Of a stretch of DNA of 22,597 nucleotides, positions 1 to 6,658 are shown one piece after another. Position 1 is the first letter of the stretch. Every line of letters begins with the position of its first letter. Under the pieces are notes generated by a model. The model saw nothing but the letters and a program-made list of their open reading frames with translations. It was not told the origin of the DNA and did not search any database. Location of the stretch: positions 1 through 22,597 of the forward strand of contig WRGP01000245.1 of NCBI GenBank assembly GCA_009787135.1, read 5' to 3'. Position numbers and translations under genes: made by a program. This stretch comes from Bacillota bacterium. GTDB lineage: Bacteria; Bacillota; Clostridia; Christensenellales; Aristaeellaceae.

Positions 1-1
1 G

Positions 2-472
2 GGCGTGGAGGCCAGCCTGTGCGACGTGTGGGCCAGGGGCGGGGAAGGCGGCGAGGCGATGGGCCGCGCCGTGCTGCGCGCCTTGGAGACGCCCGCCGGC
101 TTTCGTTTTACCTACGCGGACGGGCTGCCGCTGCGGGATAAGATCAGCGCGGTGGCCACGCGCGTCTATGGCGCCAGGTCCGTCGCGTGGGGCGGCGGGG
201 TGCTTCAGCAGCTTACAAAGCTGGAGGCCGAAGGCTGCGGGGGTATGCCGGTTTGCATCGCCAAGACACAGTATTCTTTCAGCGACAATCCAAAGCGCCT
301 GGGCGCGCCGGAGGATTTTGACCTTTTGATTCGAAGCGTGCGGCTGTCGCGCGGGGCGGGTTTTGTCGTGGCCTTCGCCGGGGATATGATCGCCATGCCC
401 GGCCTGCCGCAACGCCCTGCCGCAAGCGGCATGGATGTTCGCGAAGACGGCGAAATCATTGGGCTCTTCTGA
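2..472 (+). CDS. fhs: Formate--tetrahydrofolate ligase, C-terminal part (cut by window start)
   Basis: This is the last ~156 residues of 10-formyl-THF synthetase, which joins formate to tetrahydrofolate using ATP in the cytoplasm; it feeds one-carbon metabolism and, in acetogens, the methyl branch of the Wood-Ljungdahl pathway. The tail is very characteristic: a KTQYSFSDNP segment, GAPEDFD, a VRLSRGAGFVVAFAGDM stretch, MPGLP, and the C-terminal DGEIIGLF. The reading frame is open to the left edge, so the N-terminal P-loop domain lies outside the window and the true start cannot be seen. The stop overlaps the next gene's start by one base (TGATG), so the two are probably translationally coupled. 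Whether the organism is an acetogen cannot be judged from this gene alone, since fhs is widespread. Confidence 0.96.
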   Translation, partial: GVEASLCDVWARGGEGGEAMGRAVLRALETPAGFRFTYADGLPLRDKISAVATRVYGARSVAWGGGVLQQLTKLEAEGCGGMPVCIAKTQYSFSDNPKRLGAPEDFDLLIRSVRLSRGAGFVVAFAGDMIAMPGLPQRPAASGMDVREDGEIIGLF

Positions 473-1125
473 TGGAAAGCGCGTATCTTGCGTATGTGCG
501 GGCGTATTTGGCCGGGCATCATGCGGACCGGGACGACGTGCCGGGCCGGCGGTTTCGTTCGCGTGCGGAGCATATCCGCCGCGTGGCCGTATGGACGGAG
601 CGGCTGATGGCGCGGAGCGGAGTGGGAGAGGCGGACGCAAGTGTCCTGCGCCTGGCCGCGGCGTTCCATGACGCGGGGTACGCGCGTGGGGCGGAGCGGC
701 ATGGCTGTCACGGCGCGGATATCCTGCGCGAATACGCCGCGCGGCAGGGCTTGGAGGCCGGGCTCGTGGAACGGGCGGCGTTTCTGGTGGCGGAGCATTC
801 CAATAAGCAACAATGGCTGCATAGGGCGGACGCGCCGTGTGACCTCGTGCTGCTGATGGAGGCGGACCTGCTGGACGAGGAAGGCGCCATGGGCCTTGTG
901 CGCGACTGCATGAACGCGGGGGAGCAAGGCGCCAAAGGCTACGAGGACGCGTACGCGTGCATGCGGCGCTATGAGCCCCAAAGGCTTTGGGCAAACCCGA
1001 TGGTGACGCCTTTGGCGCGCGAGCTTTGGACGCAGAAACAGCGGCTCATCGCGGAATTTATGGCCGCGTTTGCGTATGATCTGGGTGCGCGGGAGGGGGA
1101 GACGCTAGGGGGCGCTGCCCGCTAG
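472..1125 (+). CDS. HD-domain metal-dependent phosphohydrolase
   Basis: A 217-residue protein with an HD-superfamily signature: H34, the H66-D67 doublet inside AAAFHDAGYA, H80, H109 and D132 in MEADLLD. These are the usual metal ligands, so a nucleotide- or phosphomonoester-hydrolysing activity is likely, but the substrate cannot be read from the sequence. The ATG overlaps the fhs stop (TGATG) and has no clear Shine-Dalgarno site of its own, so it is probably made by coupling to fhs. Its last residues, LGGAAR, and its TAG stop are encoded inside a palindromic repeat shared with two other sites in this window, suggesting that the original 3' end was replaced or extended by the repeat. HD proteins beside fhs may deal with folate or nucleotide by-products; that is inference. 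Confidence 0.85.
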   Translation: MESAYLAYVRAYLAGHHADRDDVPGRRFRSRAEHIRRVAVWTERLMARSGVGEADASVLRLAAAFHDAGYARGAERHGCHGADILREYAARQGLEAGLVERAAFLVAEHSNKQQWLHRADAPCDLVLLMEADLLDEEGAMGLVRDCMNAGEQGAKGYEDAYACMRRYEPQRLWANPMVTPLARELWTQKQRLIAEFMAAFAYDLGAREGETLGGAAR

Positions 1126-1130
1126 GCCCG
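1095..1130. repeat. Palindromic intergenic repeat, copy A
   Basis: Reads GACGCTAGGGGGCGCTG then CCCGCTAGGCCCG, matching copy B at 10216 base for base over most of its length. The core is CTAGGGGGC (1105-1113), loop GCT, GCCCGCTAG (1117-1125), a 9-bp stem with one G/G mismatch. Relative to copy B, the second base pair is changed on both sides (C-G becomes T1106-A1124), a compensatory change. The A1124 substitution also makes the TAG stop of the upstream HD gene. Confidence 0.7.
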
Positions 1131-1218
1131 CCGCCAATCAAAAACGGCGGAGGCCGGTTTTCATACGGAGCGGCGCTTGCGCCGCGGCAATATGAAAAAC
1201 CGGGCCGGCGCCCCTTTT
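1131..1218. other. Large double hairpin, possible terminator between the two HD genes
   Basis: The gap between the HD genes (1126-1259) is mostly a structured element. A small stem CCGCC (1131-1135)/GGCGG (1146-1150) is followed by a long hairpin. Its outer arms are 1152-1165 (GGCCGGTTTTCATA) and 1191-1206, complementary apart from two single-base bulges. The inner arms are GCGGCGC (1170-1176) and GCGCCGC (1179-1185). CCCCTTTT follows at 1211-1218, so it could end the fhs transcript, though the T-run is short. It could instead be a mobile palindromic repeat next to copy A. Confidence 0.55.
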
Positions 1219-1259
1219 GCTTCCTTCGCGCGTTTGCCATGAGAGGGGAGGTGCGGCAT

Positions 1260-1826
1260 ATGGATCCCAAGGAGTTCACCGCCTTTCTTGGCGTGCTGGA
1301 GCGCCTTAAGTGTACTACGCGCCATTCGTGGACGAGCACGGGCCGGCATGAGACGGTGGCCAGCCATAGCTGGCGGTTGGCCGCGATGGCGTATTTGATC
1401 CGGGATGAAATGCCGGACGTGGACTTTGACAGGGTGCTGCTGATGTGTTTGGTGCATGACTTTGGGGAGGCTGTCACAGGGGACATTCCCTCGTTCCTCA
1501 AAAGCCGCGCGGACGAGGCGGCGGAGGCGGCTGCCGTGGATGGCATGCTCGGTATGCTGCCCGCGGGGCGGCGTGAGGCGCTCGCGGCCCTGTTTGCGGA
1601 GATGGACGCGCTTCAAACACCGGAGGCGCGCGTGTTCAAGGCCTTGGACAAGCTGGAAGCTGTGCTGCAGCATAACGAAGCGCCGCTGTCCACGTGGCTG
1701 CCGCTGGAATACGAACTGCAATTGACCTATGGCGCTGAGGAAGCGGAGGAATTTCCATTTTTGAAGGCGCTGCGCGGGCAGATCGCGGCGGATACAAAAC
1801 AAAAGATCGCGGGCGGTGAACGGTGA
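1260..1826 (+). CDS. HD-domain protein, YfbR/HDDC2-like 5'-nucleotidase family
   Basis: A 188-residue HD hydrolase. The arrangement HETVASHSWRLA (H36), LVHDFGEAVTGDIP (H66, D67, E70, D75) and KALDKLEA (D130) is that of the YfbR/HDDC2 group, whose studied members are divalent-metal dependent 5'-deoxyribonucleotidases acting on dNMPs. The enzyme would be cytosolic and act in nucleotide-pool clean-up; the exact substrate is inference from the family. The ATG at 1260 is preferred over the in-frame ATG at 1239 because GGGGAGGTG lies 8 bases upstream of it. It is only distantly similar to the HD protein just upstream, so the two are not a recent duplication. The large hairpin between them suggests partly independent expression. 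Confidence 0.85.
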   Translation: MDPKEFTAFLGVLERLKCTTRHSWTSTGRHETVASHSWRLAAMAYLIRDEMPDVDFDRVLLMCLVHDFGEAVTGDIPSFLKSRADEAAEAAAVDGMLGMLPAGRREALAALFAEMDALQTPEARVFKALDKLEAVLQHNEAPLSTWLPLEYELQLTYGAEEAEEFPFLKALRGQIAADTKQKIAGGER

Positions 1827-1843
1827 TTGTTTGCAAAGCGCGC

Positions 1844-1872
1844 TTGACATATGGAACAAAATGGATTATCCT
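1844..1872 (+). promoter_or_regulatory. Sigma-A type promoter for the XRE regulator
   Basis: TTGACA (1844-1849), a 17-base spacer and TATCCT (1867-1872, four of six consensus bases). The predicted start point is about 25 bases before the ATG at 1903, leaving a short leader with a GGAAGGGA ribosome site. It begins just after the stop of the HD gene, so the regulator has its own promoter. Confidence 0.6.
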
Positions 1873-1902
1873 GCAAAGCGTGCGCTGCGGGAAGGGACGC
1901 GT

Positions 1903-2109
1903 ATGAAGACGAGAATTGCTGAGTTGCGAAAGCAGCAAAAGATATCGCAGGAGCAGCTGGCGCTGAAGGTGGGCGTGACCAGGCAGACCATCACGTCCAT
2001 TGAGGTGGAGAAGTACATCGCTTCGCTGCCGCTCGCGTACAAGATCGCGCATTTCTTTGGGCTGACGATCGAGGAGGTCTTTGATTTTTCAGAAGTGGAG
2101 ATGTTTTGA
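1903..2109 (+). CDS. Small XRE-family helix-turn-helix regulator
   Basis: A 68-residue protein that is almost entirely one Cro/C1-type DNA-binding domain: MKTRIAELRKQQKISQEQLA, then the turn and recognition helix around VGVTRQTITSIEVEKY, then a closing helix LAYKIAHFFGLTIEEVFDF. It resembles the stand-alone YgzD/Xre-like regulators that commonly sit upstream of small membrane proteins in Firmicutes. The ATG at 1903 was chosen because the upstream in-frame codons (from 1816) overlap the promoter and lack a ribosome site, while GGAAGGGA precedes 1903 closely. The next gene begins two bases after the stop, so the pair is probably one operon. Autoregulation is likely but no operator repeat was recognised. 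Confidence 0.88.
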   Translation: MKTRIAELRKQQKISQEQLALKVGVTRQTITSIEVEKYIASLPLAYKIAHFFGLTIEEVFDFSEVEMF

Positions 2110-2110
2110 C

Positions 2111-2575
2111 ATGGCAGAGAAGGGCATGACGGCATTTAAAGAAAGCCTGCGGCGCCGCGTGTGGTTTTGCGCGGCGGGCTGCGCGGGCGCGGTGATGCTG
2201 GCGGTCGCGCTGTTTGCATGGGTCAAGCCGCCCGATATGGACGAGCACTTGCGCGGTTTTATTCAAGGCATGCAGGCGGGCATGCTGAGCTGTGCGTTTG
2301 CGTTCTTTCTTTTGACAGGCATCCGCTGCCGGCGGGCCTTGATGGAGGCGTCGCGCTTGAAAAGGATCTACATCGCGGAGAATGATGAGCGGCGCCGCAT
2401 GATCCGCGATAAAATCGGCAGCGTGAGCTTTCTTTTCATGATGATCGTGCTGACAGTAGCCACGGTGATATTTGGGTATTATGATAAAACCGTTTTTTTC
2501 ACCCTGCTGGGGGTGACGCTCTTTGTGTCGATGACGAAGGTGGGGATGAAGCTGTACTACCAAGGGAAGTATTAG
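2111..2575 (+). CDS. Four-helix integral membrane protein of unknown function
   Basis: A 154-residue protein with no recognisable domain. Hydrophobic segments lie at about residues 17-37 (FCAAGCAGAVMLAVALFAW), 50-68 (MQAGMLSCAFAFFLLTGI), 98-117 (SVSFLFMMIVLTVATVIFGY) and 119-137 (KTVFFTLLGVTLFVSM). A charged cytoplasmic loop rich in Arg and Glu lies between helices two and three. The ATG at 2111 is preferred over an in-frame ATG at 2081 inside the regulator gene; GTGGAG lies about 10 bases upstream. The tight coupling to an XRE regulator is a recurrent Firmicute arrangement in which the membrane protein's role is usually unknown; stress sensing has been suggested for some, but nothing here decides it. 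Confidence 0.75.
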   Translation: MAEKGMTAFKESLRRRVWFCAAGCAGAVMLAVALFAWVKPPDMDEHLRGFIQGMQAGMLSCAFAFFLLTGIRCRRALMEASRLKRIYIAENDERRRMIRDKIGSVSFLFMMIVLTVATVIFGYYDKTVFFTLLGVTLFVSMTKVGMKLYYQGKY

Positions 2576-2637
2576 GGACGCATAGCGCTAACGTAGGTTC
2601 GACGAATTTTGCCCGATGGCCTCAGCGGCAGGACAGA

Positions 2638-2658
2638 GGGACGCCCAAGAGGCGTCCC
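2638..2658. repeat. Perfect dyad GGGACGCC-loop-GGCGTCCC in a convergent intergenic region
   Basis: GGGACGCC (2638-2645), loop CAAGA, GGCGTCCC (2651-2658): an 8-bp perfect stem lying between two convergent genes (stops at 2575 and 2746). It shares the GGGACGCC motif with the outer arms of repeat copy C. There is no T-run on either side, so it is a weak terminator candidate and perhaps a relic of the same repeat family. The rest of 2576-2745 holds no gene I can support. Confidence 0.5.
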
Positions 2659-2745
2659 CACGAAACGCTAATCCCAATTCCCTGTGCTCCAGGAAGGTTT
2701 TTCTTTGCCGCTTTCTTTTCCCCCAGAGAAGCAAGCGGGCGTCCT

Positions 2746-3528
2746 CTACGGTTCCTTTTCCATTCCAAACTCAAACATAATCACAAAATTTTCATCGCCC
2801 TCTGTGGCCGCGTTGAGCGTCTCGCGGACAGCGCCGATAAAATCCTCCTGCGCAAAGCCGATCGTATCGATAGTTCCTCTCCTGTCCGGCTTCACTTCGC
2901 AAAAGAAGATCGTATCCGGGGCAAAGACCGTGTCGGTTTCCGCGGTGAAATAGCGCAGGGTGTCGTCCTTAAGGGCGATGCCAATGTATTTGCAGGCAAG
3001 ATATGTGTCCGTGTTATGGAAGGTTAGAAGCACCATGGCGCTATTCTCCCCGGGCGATTGGAACGAAACGTCAAATATATCGTTTGATTCAAGCCCCGAC
3101 GCTTTCGCGAGGGCCGCGTATTGATCCATAACCCCATCATCCTCTTCCCACGCGGGAAACACATAGGTGTCTTTAGAATTCATTTGTATGTCGATGATTT
3201 TGCGGATGACCGATAGGTTCCAAACCATGCGCGGGAAACCCATGGCCTCGTCGCTTTGCGCAAGAATCATCTCTTTGAGGGCCTCCGCATATTCCTTCAA
3301 AACATAGGCGGGCAAAACACGCTGTTCAAAATCATACCGGATCGATTCGCCGGGGCCGGGGCTGCCATAGCTATCCTGCAGCGCCTGCATGTCATTTTCA
3401 GACAGCTCGCTATAAGGGTGCGCGCTGCCGTCATCTCCCGCCGCTTCCGCCGCAAAGGCGGCGGAAGCGGCGAATACAAAGGCCATGCATATAAGGACTG
3501 ATACCATTTTCGCGACATTGCTTTTCAT
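2746..3528 (-). CDS. Secreted protein of unknown function
   Basis: A 260-residue protein with a clear Sec signal peptide: MKSNVAKMVSVLICMAFVFA followed by ASAAFA, cleaved probably after AFA (about residue 26). The mature part is acidic and shows no domain I recognise. It contains conserved-looking stretches such as YVFPAWEEDD, VLLTFHNTDTYLACKY and FFCEVKPDRRGTIDT, which suggest a mixed alpha/beta fold. The start at 3528 was chosen because AGGAG lies 8 bases upstream and the signal peptide begins there; a longer frame back to 3609 would run into the preceding gene. It starts four bases after the VWA lipoprotein stop, so the two are almost certainly cotranscribed and may act together at the cell surface. 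Confidence 0.75.
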   Translation of the reverse strand: MKSNVAKMVSVLICMAFVFAASAAFAAEAAGDDGSAHPYSELSENDMQALQDSYGSPGPGESIRYDFEQRVLPAYVLKEYAEALKEMILAQSDEAMGFPRMVWNLSVIRKIIDIQMNSKDTYVFPAWEEDDGVMDQYAALAKASGLESNDIFDVSFQSPGENSAMVLLTFHNTDTYLACKYIGIALKDDTLRYFTAETDTVFAPDTIFFCEVKPDRRGTIDTIGFAQEDFIGAVRETLNAATEGDENFVIMFEFGMEKEP

Positions 3529-3532
3529 ACGG

Positions 3533-5218
3533 CTATCTCCTGTTTTGTTCATATAATCCGCCGCTCTGGCGCACCAGCGTCGATAGCTCCACGACGCGGC
3601 CGCCGACATCCTCCGCCAGGAGGGGCTGCAAGAGATCCAGAATCATCCGCTCGTCCGCGGCGCCGGCAAACTCGCTGCCCGAGAGCAGCTGGCCAAAGGC
3701 CGCGATCGCGGCGGACAGGTTGAAGTCCGCGTTTGGCGTGTCCGTATACGCGTCCTGCCCAACAGCCTGCACGATTTCCGTGGAGGTATCGCCGTCAGGC
3801 CGCTTGTAGCGCACGTGGACGGTCGCGTAGTCGCCGCTGTCTGAGATGGCGGGCTTCTGGTAGGTTAAATTGCTGGCGGGTAATTCGCCCGCACCCGCGG
3901 GGATGAGCTCATAGAGCGCCGTGACGCCATGGCCGGAGCCCATCTCGCCGCCGTCCTTGGTATCGTCCGCGAAGTCCTCGTTGTTCAGCCTGCGGCTTTC
4001 ATAGCCGATGAGCCGGTAGCCTTCCACCACAGCGGGGTTGAATTCCACCTGCAGCTTGACATCCTTGGCAATGGTGACGAGGGTCGCGCCCATCTCCTCC
4101 ACGAGCGCGCGGCGAGCCTGGTGGATGGTATCGATGTACGTGGCGTTGCCGTTGCCATGTTCGGCCAGCGCCTGCATCTTGTTGTCCTTCAGGTTGCCGT
4201 AGCCGTAGCCGAGCACGGTGAGGAAGATGCCGTCGCCGCGCTTGCTTTCAATCAGGCGAATGAGGTCGCTCTCGGAGTTAACGCCGATGTTAAAGTCGCC
4301 GTCCGTGGCAAGGATCACGCGGCTGTTCAGGCCCGGCGCTTTGTACCGCGCCGCGATTTCGTAGGCGGTCTCAATGCCTTTGGCGCCGGCCGTGCCGCCG
4401 CCCGCCGTAAGCTCCGCGATGGCGGCGAGCAGCTTGGCCTTTTCATCGCCGCGCACGCCCTCCAGCACAACCTGCGCGTTGCCCGCGTAGGTGACGATGG
4501 AGACGCGGTCCGCGCGCCCCAATTGCTCCACGAGGAGCGAAAAGCTGCGCCGTACCAGCGGAAGCTTGTCAGGCATGTTCATGCTGCCGGAGGTATCGAT
4601 GAGGAACACGAGGTTGGAGGCGGGCACGTTGTCCTTTTCGATAGCCCGTGCCTTCAGGCCCACGCGCAGGAGCAGGTGGCCCGGGTTCCAGGGGCAGGCC
4701 GCGACCTGCGTGGTGACGGCGATGGGATCCTCGCCGGCCGGCATGGCGTCGTCATAGTGGAAGGCGTTGATCATCTCCTCAATGCGCACCGCGTCCGGGG
4801 TAATTTTTTCCTGGTGCAGGATCATGCGGCGGATGTTTGTGTAGGCCGCGGTATCCACATCCGCGGCAAAGGTGGAGAGCGGGCTTGTTAAGGCGGAGAT
4901 AAAGCCGGGGTCATTCAGGGGCGCGTATTCGTCATAGGTGGTTTCTTCCCATTCTCCGGATTTGTTGTCAAGCATCGTGCCGCCTGCCGGCGCTGGCATG
5001 CGCTCCAATCTCGGCTCCGCTCCGTTCACATCGGCGGATTCGTTGAAGGGGTTGGGCAGGGGCGCCGGCGTGGTGCTGCGGACGGGTGTCCGGGTCGGCT
5101 GGGCCTCCATCCGTTCCACCATGAAGCGCCGGGCAAGATAGTAGTCTACCATGGCTTGACAGCCGGTCAAGGCCAGCAGGCTTATGGCCAAGAGCAACAG
5201 GCATAATTTCCGTTTCAA
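3533..5218 (-). CDS. YfbK-like von Willebrand factor A lipoprotein
   Basis: A 561-residue surface lipoprotein. From the N-terminus: a lipoprotein signal MKRKLCLLLLAISLLALTGC with lipobox LTGC (lipidated Cys20), a Pro/Thr-rich linker, the VWA-N domain of the YfbK family (roughly residues 90-195, including TFAADVDTAAYTNIRR), a VWA domain with MIDAS motif DTSGSM beginning at D208, and a DUF3520-type C-terminal region with FNPAVVEGYRLIGYE. VWA domains bind a metal and protein ligands; the ligand here is unknown. Two starts compete: GTG at 5227 sits almost on top of AAAGGAG, which is too close, while TTG at 5218 lies about 10 bases from it and gives a textbook lipoprotein signal, so TTG is chosen. 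It leads the two-gene minus-strand operon. Confidence 0.9.
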   Translation of the reverse strand: MKRKLCLLLLAISLLALTGCQAMVDYYLARRFMVERMEAQPTRTPVRSTTPAPLPNPFNESADVNGAEPRLERMPAPAGGTMLDNKSGEWEETTYDEYAPLNDPGFISALTSPLSTFAADVDTAAYTNIRRMILHQEKITPDAVRIEEMINAFHYDDAMPAGEDPIAVTTQVAACPWNPGHLLLRVGLKARAIEKDNVPASNLVFLIDTSGSMNMPDKLPLVRRSFSLLVEQLGRADRVSIVTYAGNAQVVLEGVRGDEKAKLLAAIAELTAGGGTAGAKGIETAYEIAARYKAPGLNSRVILATDGDFNIGVNSESDLIRLIESKRGDGIFLTVLGYGYGNLKDNKMQALAEHGNGNATYIDTIHQARRALVEEMGATLVTIAKDVKLQVEFNPAVVEGYRLIGYESRRLNNEDFADDTKDGGEMGSGHGVTALYELIPAGAGELPASNLTYQKPAISDSGDYATVHVRYKRPDGDTSTEIVQAVGQDAYTDTPNADFNLSAAIAAFGQLLSGSEFAGAADERMILDLLQPLLAEDVGGRVVELSTLVRQSGGLYEQNRR

Positions 5219-5381
5219 GAGATTCACGCTCCTTTCCGTTTGCTATTTGGACGTATAAACCGCGCAAAAGTTCCCATAAATTGGAAAAAATTTTGCTTTG
5301 AAAAAGACAGGCGGGCACATTGCAAAATAAACCATAAAACGCGCCCGGAGACGGGAAAAATTGCATTTATACCCGTAACTA

Positions 5382-5410
5382 TTGCAAATAACATACATTT
5401 CGATTATACT
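5382..5410 (+). promoter_or_regulatory. Sigma-A promoter of the amino acid ABC importer operon
   Basis: TTGCAA (5382-5387), 17-base spacer, TATACT (5405-5410). The start point should fall near 5417, giving a short leader with AAAGGAGATG before the ATG at 5446. The spacing and both hexamers are good. The remaining AT-rich part of 5219-5445 must also hold the promoter of the divergent VWA operon, which I could not place confidently. Confidence 0.7.
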
Positions 5411-5445
5411 ATGGGGTAACACCAAATCAAAGGAGATGTTTCGGA

Positions 5446-6570
5446 ATGAAGAAATTGCTGGCGCTCTCACTGGTTCTTTTGCTCGCCATACCATTCGTCG
5501 CCATGGCCGAGTCCGCCGAGCCGATCAAGATCGGCATTTTTGAGCCCCTCACCGGTTCCAAGGCAGCCGGCGGCGAGATGGAGTATAGGGGCATTCAGGT
5601 CGCGCACGCGCTTGTGCCCGAGGTGCTCGGCCGCCCGATCGAGCTGGTCCCGGTAGACAACAAGTCAGACGACGTGGAGGCCGCGACGGCCGCCAGCCGC
5701 CTGGTGGAGGCCGAAAAGGTCGACATCGTGATCGGAAGCTGGGGATCCTCCCTGTGCATCGCGGCCGGCCCGTCCTTTGAAAAGGCGCAGACGCCCGCCA
5801 TCGGCACGTCCTGCACCAATCCACAGGTTACGCTGGGCAACGAATACTATTTCCGCGTCTGCTACCTGGACGACTTCCAGGGCACGCTGCTGGCCAACTA
5901 CGCCAAGACCAATCTGGGCGCCAAGACCGCGGCGATCATCTGCGACATCTCCAACGTATACGCGATCGGCCTGCGCAACTATTTTCTGGAAGCGTTTGGC
6001 GAGGAGAATATCGTGGCCGAGGCGTACTTTAACACCGGCGACCAGGAGTTTTCCGCCCAGATCACCGCGGTCATGGACAAGAATCCGGACGTCATCTTCA
6101 TGCCCTCCGACTTTACGGAGCCGGGCCTGATCATGAAGCAGGCGCGCGATCTGGGGTACGCGGATATCCTGTTCCTGGGCGGCGACACGTGGGAGACGGA
6201 AGCGATCATCGACATCGGCGGGGCCGCGGTGGAAGCGTGCCGTTTTACCACCTTCTTTGACGCGGACGCGGAGCCGTCGGAAGAGTCGGCCGTTTTCCTG
6301 GCCAAGTATGAGGAGATGTTCGGCGGCAAGCCCAAGAGTTCGGTGACGGCGCTGGGCTATGACGCGTATATGGCCGCTGTCAAGGCGATTGAGGCGGCGG
6401 GCACCACGGACGGCCCGGCGGTACAGGCGGCGCTTTGCGCCCTGACCTTTGACGGCGTGACCGGCCGGATCGCCTTTGACGGGAACGGCGACGCGATCAA
6501 GAACAAGGCCATTATCAAGACCGTGGAAGAGGGCGCGTTTAAGTACATCGACACGGTTGTCATTGAATAG
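5446..6570 (+). CDS. Branched-chain amino acid type ABC transporter substrate-binding protein
   Basis: A 374-residue type-I periplasmic binding fold protein (Peripla_BP_6 / LivJ-LivK group) that delivers a ligand, typically Leu/Ile/Val, to the LivHMGF permease encoded next. Family landmarks are IKIGIFEPLTGSKAAGG near the N-terminus, VDNKSDDVEAATAASRLV, IGTSCTNP, and YDAYMAAVKAIEAAG near the C-terminus. The signal peptide MKKLLALSLVLLLAIPFVAMA ends in an AMA cleavage site and has no lipobox cysteine, unusual for a Gram-positive binding protein. AAAGGAG sits at normal distance from the ATG. A strong hairpin follows the stop, probably letting more of this protein be made than of the membrane parts. 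The ligand could be another small amide or amino acid; the family assignment is firm. Confidence 0.93.
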   Translation: MKKLLALSLVLLLAIPFVAMAESAEPIKIGIFEPLTGSKAAGGEMEYRGIQVAHALVPEVLGRPIELVPVDNKSDDVEAATAASRLVEAEKVDIVIGSWGSSLCIAAGPSFEKAQTPAIGTSCTNPQVTLGNEYYFRVCYLDDFQGTLLANYAKTNLGAKTAAIICDISNVYAIGLRNYFLEAFGEENIVAEAYFNTGDQEFSAQITAVMDKNPDVIFMPSDFTEPGLIMKQARDLGYADILFLGGDTWETEAIIDIGGAAVEACRFTTFFDADAEPSEESAVFLAKYEEMFGGKPKSSVTALGYDAYMAAVKAIEAAGTTDGPAVQAALCALTFDGVTGRIAFDGNGDAIKNKAIIKTVEEGAFKYIDTVVIE

Positions 6571-6583
6571 AAACGATACGAAA

Positions 6584-6614
6584 GGGGGCGGGTGCATGCC
6601 CGCCCCCTCCTTTT
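6584..6614 (+). terminator. Hairpin after the binding-protein gene, likely partial terminator
   Basis: GGGGGCGGG (6584-6592), loop TGCATG, CCCGCCCCC (6599-6607), then TCCTTTT. The 9-bp GC stem with a short, interrupted T-tract suits incomplete termination or 3'-end protection of the binding-protein mRNA, so the downstream permease genes would be transcribed at a lower level from the same promoter. Confidence 0.7.
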
Positions 6615-6658
6615 CGTTATTGGATGGTTTTCTTTTTTGAATTTCACACAGGACGGTG

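Noticed and set aside
205..981. Long minus-strand frame opposite fhs and the HD gene
   Set aside because: It is the shadow of two strongly conserved plus-strand genes; its translation is Arg/His/Pro-rich with no domain, as expected from GC-rich antisense.
2585..2625. tRNA-like T-arm (GGTTCGA) after the membrane protein gene
   Set aside because: No acceptor or anticodon stem can be built around it.
3929..4891. 320-codon plus-strand frame opposite the VWA gene
   Set aside because: Antisense of a conserved domain with intact MIDAS; Ala/Val/His-rich translation with no recognisable motif.
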